Below, piece after piece: positions 4,877 through 6,090 of a stretch of DNA of 6,090 nucleotides. The stretch's first letter is position 1. Each line of letters opens with the position of its first letter. A program made the translations under genes and the position numbers. This DNA is from VGCC01 sp964495555. Lineage in GTDB: Bacteria; Actinomycetota; Actinomycetes; S36-B12. Where the stretch lies: positions 1 through 6,090 of the forward strand of contig CAZBWA010000084.1 in the NCBI GenBank assembly GCA_964495555.1, given 5' to 3'. The notes below the pieces were generated by a model. It searched no databases, had not been told where the DNA came from, and saw only the letters and a list, made by a program, of their open reading frames with translations.

Positions 4877-5653
4877 TCAGAGGTCATGAACGATGACGTC
4901 GAGGCTCCGCACCCCGCTCCGGCTCGGCCGGCCGTCCTCGACTCGGTATCCGTGACTGCGGAGAACCTCAGGGAGGTGATCGACGGAGCGCGGCTCGCGA
5001 GTTTCCGTGAGCAAGGCGGCGGTGATTCGGCCTTTCGTCGCCTTGTTGTGATGGCTGACGACGCTGAGCTTTCCGCCCTTCTCCTGGAGGACGCGCAGGG
5101 TCACCGCCCTGTCGGCGCACACCTCCGGGATCGGTGCCATGGCCACGTAGGCCCCCGAACGCAGATCTACGATGACGCCTTTCTCCTGCGTGATCACCGA
5201 CCCGATGGGCGTGGACCACAGCTGCGCGAGCGAGGGAAGTCCGGGAACCCGTCTGTCGGCGCTGAACCGGTATGCGGGGATGCGGTCATGCGGGCGCACG
5301 AGCCCCCAGAGTGCGGACGCGATCGCCAGGCGCGAATCGGCGCGCGCACGTGCCGCGGCGGGGAGTGAGGAGAAGTCGAGCGCGTCGTAGAGCACGCCCG
5401 CGTAGACGTCGATCGCGTGGGCCGTAGGTGCGCTGCGAAGTCGCGCATTCTGGGCGATGAGCGGCTTCTGCGAGGCGGTGAGGCCGAGTGCCGCCATGGC
5501 CCGGGTCGGAGAAGAAGTGCAGAGATCCACGACCGCCCTGAGGATGGTGGAACGGACAGCCTTCAATCCCGGCCAGCTCAATGCCGCGAGTGCGAGTTTC
5601 GGACCTGCGCCCGGAGCGTCCTTCCCCTCGGACGGTGGCAACAGGATGAGCAC
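4877..5653 (-). CDS. yaaA: YaaA / DUF328 peroxide stress-resistance protein
   Basis: The 258-residue protein starts MLILLPPSEGK, the hallmark of the DUF328/YaaA family, which is usually about 245-260 residues long. Other family landmarks are YAGVLYDALDF (84-94), SALWGLVRPHDRIPAYR (113-129), DLRSGAYV (163-170) and HHNKATKGR (201-209). In E. coli YaaA lowers free intracellular iron during hydrogen peroxide stress and so limits Fenton damage to DNA; the protein binds DNA. It is cytoplasmic, with no signal or membrane segment. The start is a GTG at 5653, because the family begins exactly with this conserved strand; there is no Shine-Dalgarno, but a TAGCGT box ends 6 nt upstream, suggesting a leaderless mRNA. 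It is divergent from rnpB. I see no OxyR-type site with certainty. Confidence 0.93.
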   Translation of the reverse strand: MLILLPPSEGKDAPGAGPKLALAALSWPGLKAVRSTILRAVVDLCTSSPTRAMAALGLTASQKPLIAQNARLRSAPTAHAIDVYAGVLYDALDFSSLPAAARARADSRLAIASALWGLVRPHDRIPAYRFSADRRVPGLPSLAQLWSTPIGSVITQEKGVIVDLRSGAYVAMAPIPEVCADRAVTLRVLQEKGGKLSVVSHHNKATKGRITAALLTETREPRSVDHLPEVLRSHGYRVEDGRPSRSGVRSLDVIVHDL

Positions 5654-5659
5654 TGACCG

Positions 5660-5665
5660 ACGCTA
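5660..5665 (-). promoter_or_regulatory. Possible -10 box for leaderless yaaA mRNA
   Basis: TAGCGT on the minus strand fits TANNNT and is followed by exactly 6 nt and the GTG at 5653, the same geometry as the NIF3 operon start. No ribosome site is present between the box and the start codon. A 10-bp palindrome lies 3 bp upstream of the box. Confidence 0.45.
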
Positions 5666-5668
5666 TTG

Positions 5669-5678
5669 GGTCATGACC
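5669..5678. promoter_or_regulatory. 10-bp palindrome GGTCATGACC between yaaA and rnpB
   Basis: The sequence is its own reverse complement. It lies 3 bp upstream of the yaaA -10 candidate and 24 bp from the rnpB -10 candidate, where a bound regulator could affect yaaA. The palindrome is seen; no known operator consensus is recognised. Confidence 0.3.
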
Positions 5679-5702
5679 GCCCGCGCCCGCGCGGCGCGGG
5701 CG
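5678..5702. repeat. GC-only inverted repeat upstream of the rnpB -10 box
   Basis: CGCCCGCGC occurs twice in overlapping register (5678-5686 and 5684-5692) and its reverse complement GCGCGGGCG at 5694-5702. The whole 25-bp block is G or C and abuts the TACTCT box. It fills the space where a -35 element and spacer would be expected. Confidence 0.5.
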
Positions 5703-5708
5703 TACTCT
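5703..5708 (+). promoter_or_regulatory. Probable -10 box of rnpB
   Basis: TACTCT fits TANNNT and ends 6 nt before G5715, the first base of the P1 stem of the RNase P RNA. The RNA would therefore start at or near its mature 5' end. No TTGACA-like hexamer is seen at 16-18 nt upstream. Confidence 0.5.
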
Positions 5709-5714
5709 TGCCGA

Positions 5715-6086
5715 GGACGAGTCGGCCGGGTGATCGCGGCGCGCAAGCGTCGAGGAAAGTCCGGCCTCCACAGGGCAGGGTGGTGGGTAACACCCACCCG
5801 GGGCAACCCGCGGGAAAGTGCAACAGAAAGTAGACCGCCTCGAGCAATCGAGGTAAGGGTGAAACGGTGGTGTAAGAGACCACCAGCACCGCAGGTGACT
5901 GCGGTGGCTAGGCAAACCCCACCCGGAGCAAGGTCAAGCGGATCGGGCAACCGATCCAGGCGGAAGAGCGGCCCGCTCACATTCCGCTGGTAGACCGCAC
6001 CAGGTCACCGGCAACGGTGATCGCAGATGGATGGTCACCCTCCGCAACGCGGAGACAGAAGCCGGCTTACAGGCCGACTCGTCCCC
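5715..6086 (+). ncRNA. rnpB: RNase P RNA, bacterial type A (rnpB)
   Basis: This is the catalytic RNA that removes 5' leaders from pre-tRNAs together with the RnpA protein. The ends close as stem P1: 5715-5727 GGACGAGTCGGCC pairs perfectly with 6072-6084 GGCCGACTCGTCC. Universally conserved stretches are present in order: GAGGAAAGTCC (5752-5762), ACAGAAA (5823-5829), GGTAAGGGTGAAA (about 5851-5863), GTAAGAGACCACCAG (about 5872-5886) and ACAGAAGCCGGCTTAC (6055-6070). GGT at 5989-5991 lies where the L15 loop pairs with the tRNA 3' CCA. Two hairpins have GCAA tetraloops (5940-5957 and 6005-6020), typical of loops that dock into other helices. Length of about 370 nt is normal for type A. The precise 3' end is uncertain by a few bases and lies just inside the window. 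Any reading frame here is non-coding. Confidence 0.97.
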
Positions 6087-6090
6087 CACC

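Noticed and set aside
5457..5993. Plus-strand ORF of 178 residues, and minus-strand ORFs at 5286-5915 and 5663-5980
   Set aside because: They cross the RNase P RNA, whose conserved segments and closing P1 stem explain the sequence, and the yaaA gene.

Overview
This high-GC window looks like the chromosome of an actinobacterium. The evidence is strong G/C third-position bias, a NIF3 / zinc-ribbon / RNase H-phosphatase gene trio like the one I recall from Mycobacterium tuberculosis (Rv2230c-Rv2229c-Rv2228c), start codons preceded directly by TANNNT boxes, and an actinobacterial-looking RNase P RNA. I cannot name the genus.

Layout. (1) Positions 1-1474, minus strand: most of a membrane-anchored surface protein that runs off the left edge. 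It has two N-terminal hydrophobic segments, three putative-Ig (He_PIG-type) repeats and a long Ala/Pro/Ser/Thr tail containing a 9-residue repeat. It has no stop codon inside the window, so a stop-to-stop ORF search misses it, and the plus-strand ORFs here are its shadows. A promoter-like pair (CTGACA-17-TAGCAT) precedes it. (2) Positions 1558-1633, minus: tRNA-Val(UAC) with encoded CCA. (3) Positions 1689-4466, plus: a tightly packed three-gene operon of a NIF3/DUF34 metal protein, a coiled-coil zinc-ribbon protein and a bifunctional RNase HI/histidine phosphatase. It ends in a hairpin that overlaps the last stop codon. (4) Positions 4503-4777, minus: a small, probably exported protein interrupted by a 100-N assembly gap. 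(5) Positions 4877-5653, minus: yaaA (DUF328 peroxide-stress family), GTG start. (6) Positions 5715 to about 6086, plus: rnpB, the RNase P RNA, almost exactly complete at the right edge.

How the genes fit together. The core of the window concerns RNA and nucleic-acid housekeeping: RNase P RNA, a tRNA, RNase HI and two conserved accessory proteins. YaaA adds protection against peroxide/iron stress. The left-hand surface protein and the small gapped protein are accessory. I see no mobile element, CRISPR array, toxin-antitoxin pair or defence system. The least described item is the Ig-repeat surface protein. The next most useful observations are a gap whose two edges carry the same 10-bp sequence, and start codons placed exactly 6 nt after TANNNT boxes, which suggests leaderless mRNAs.
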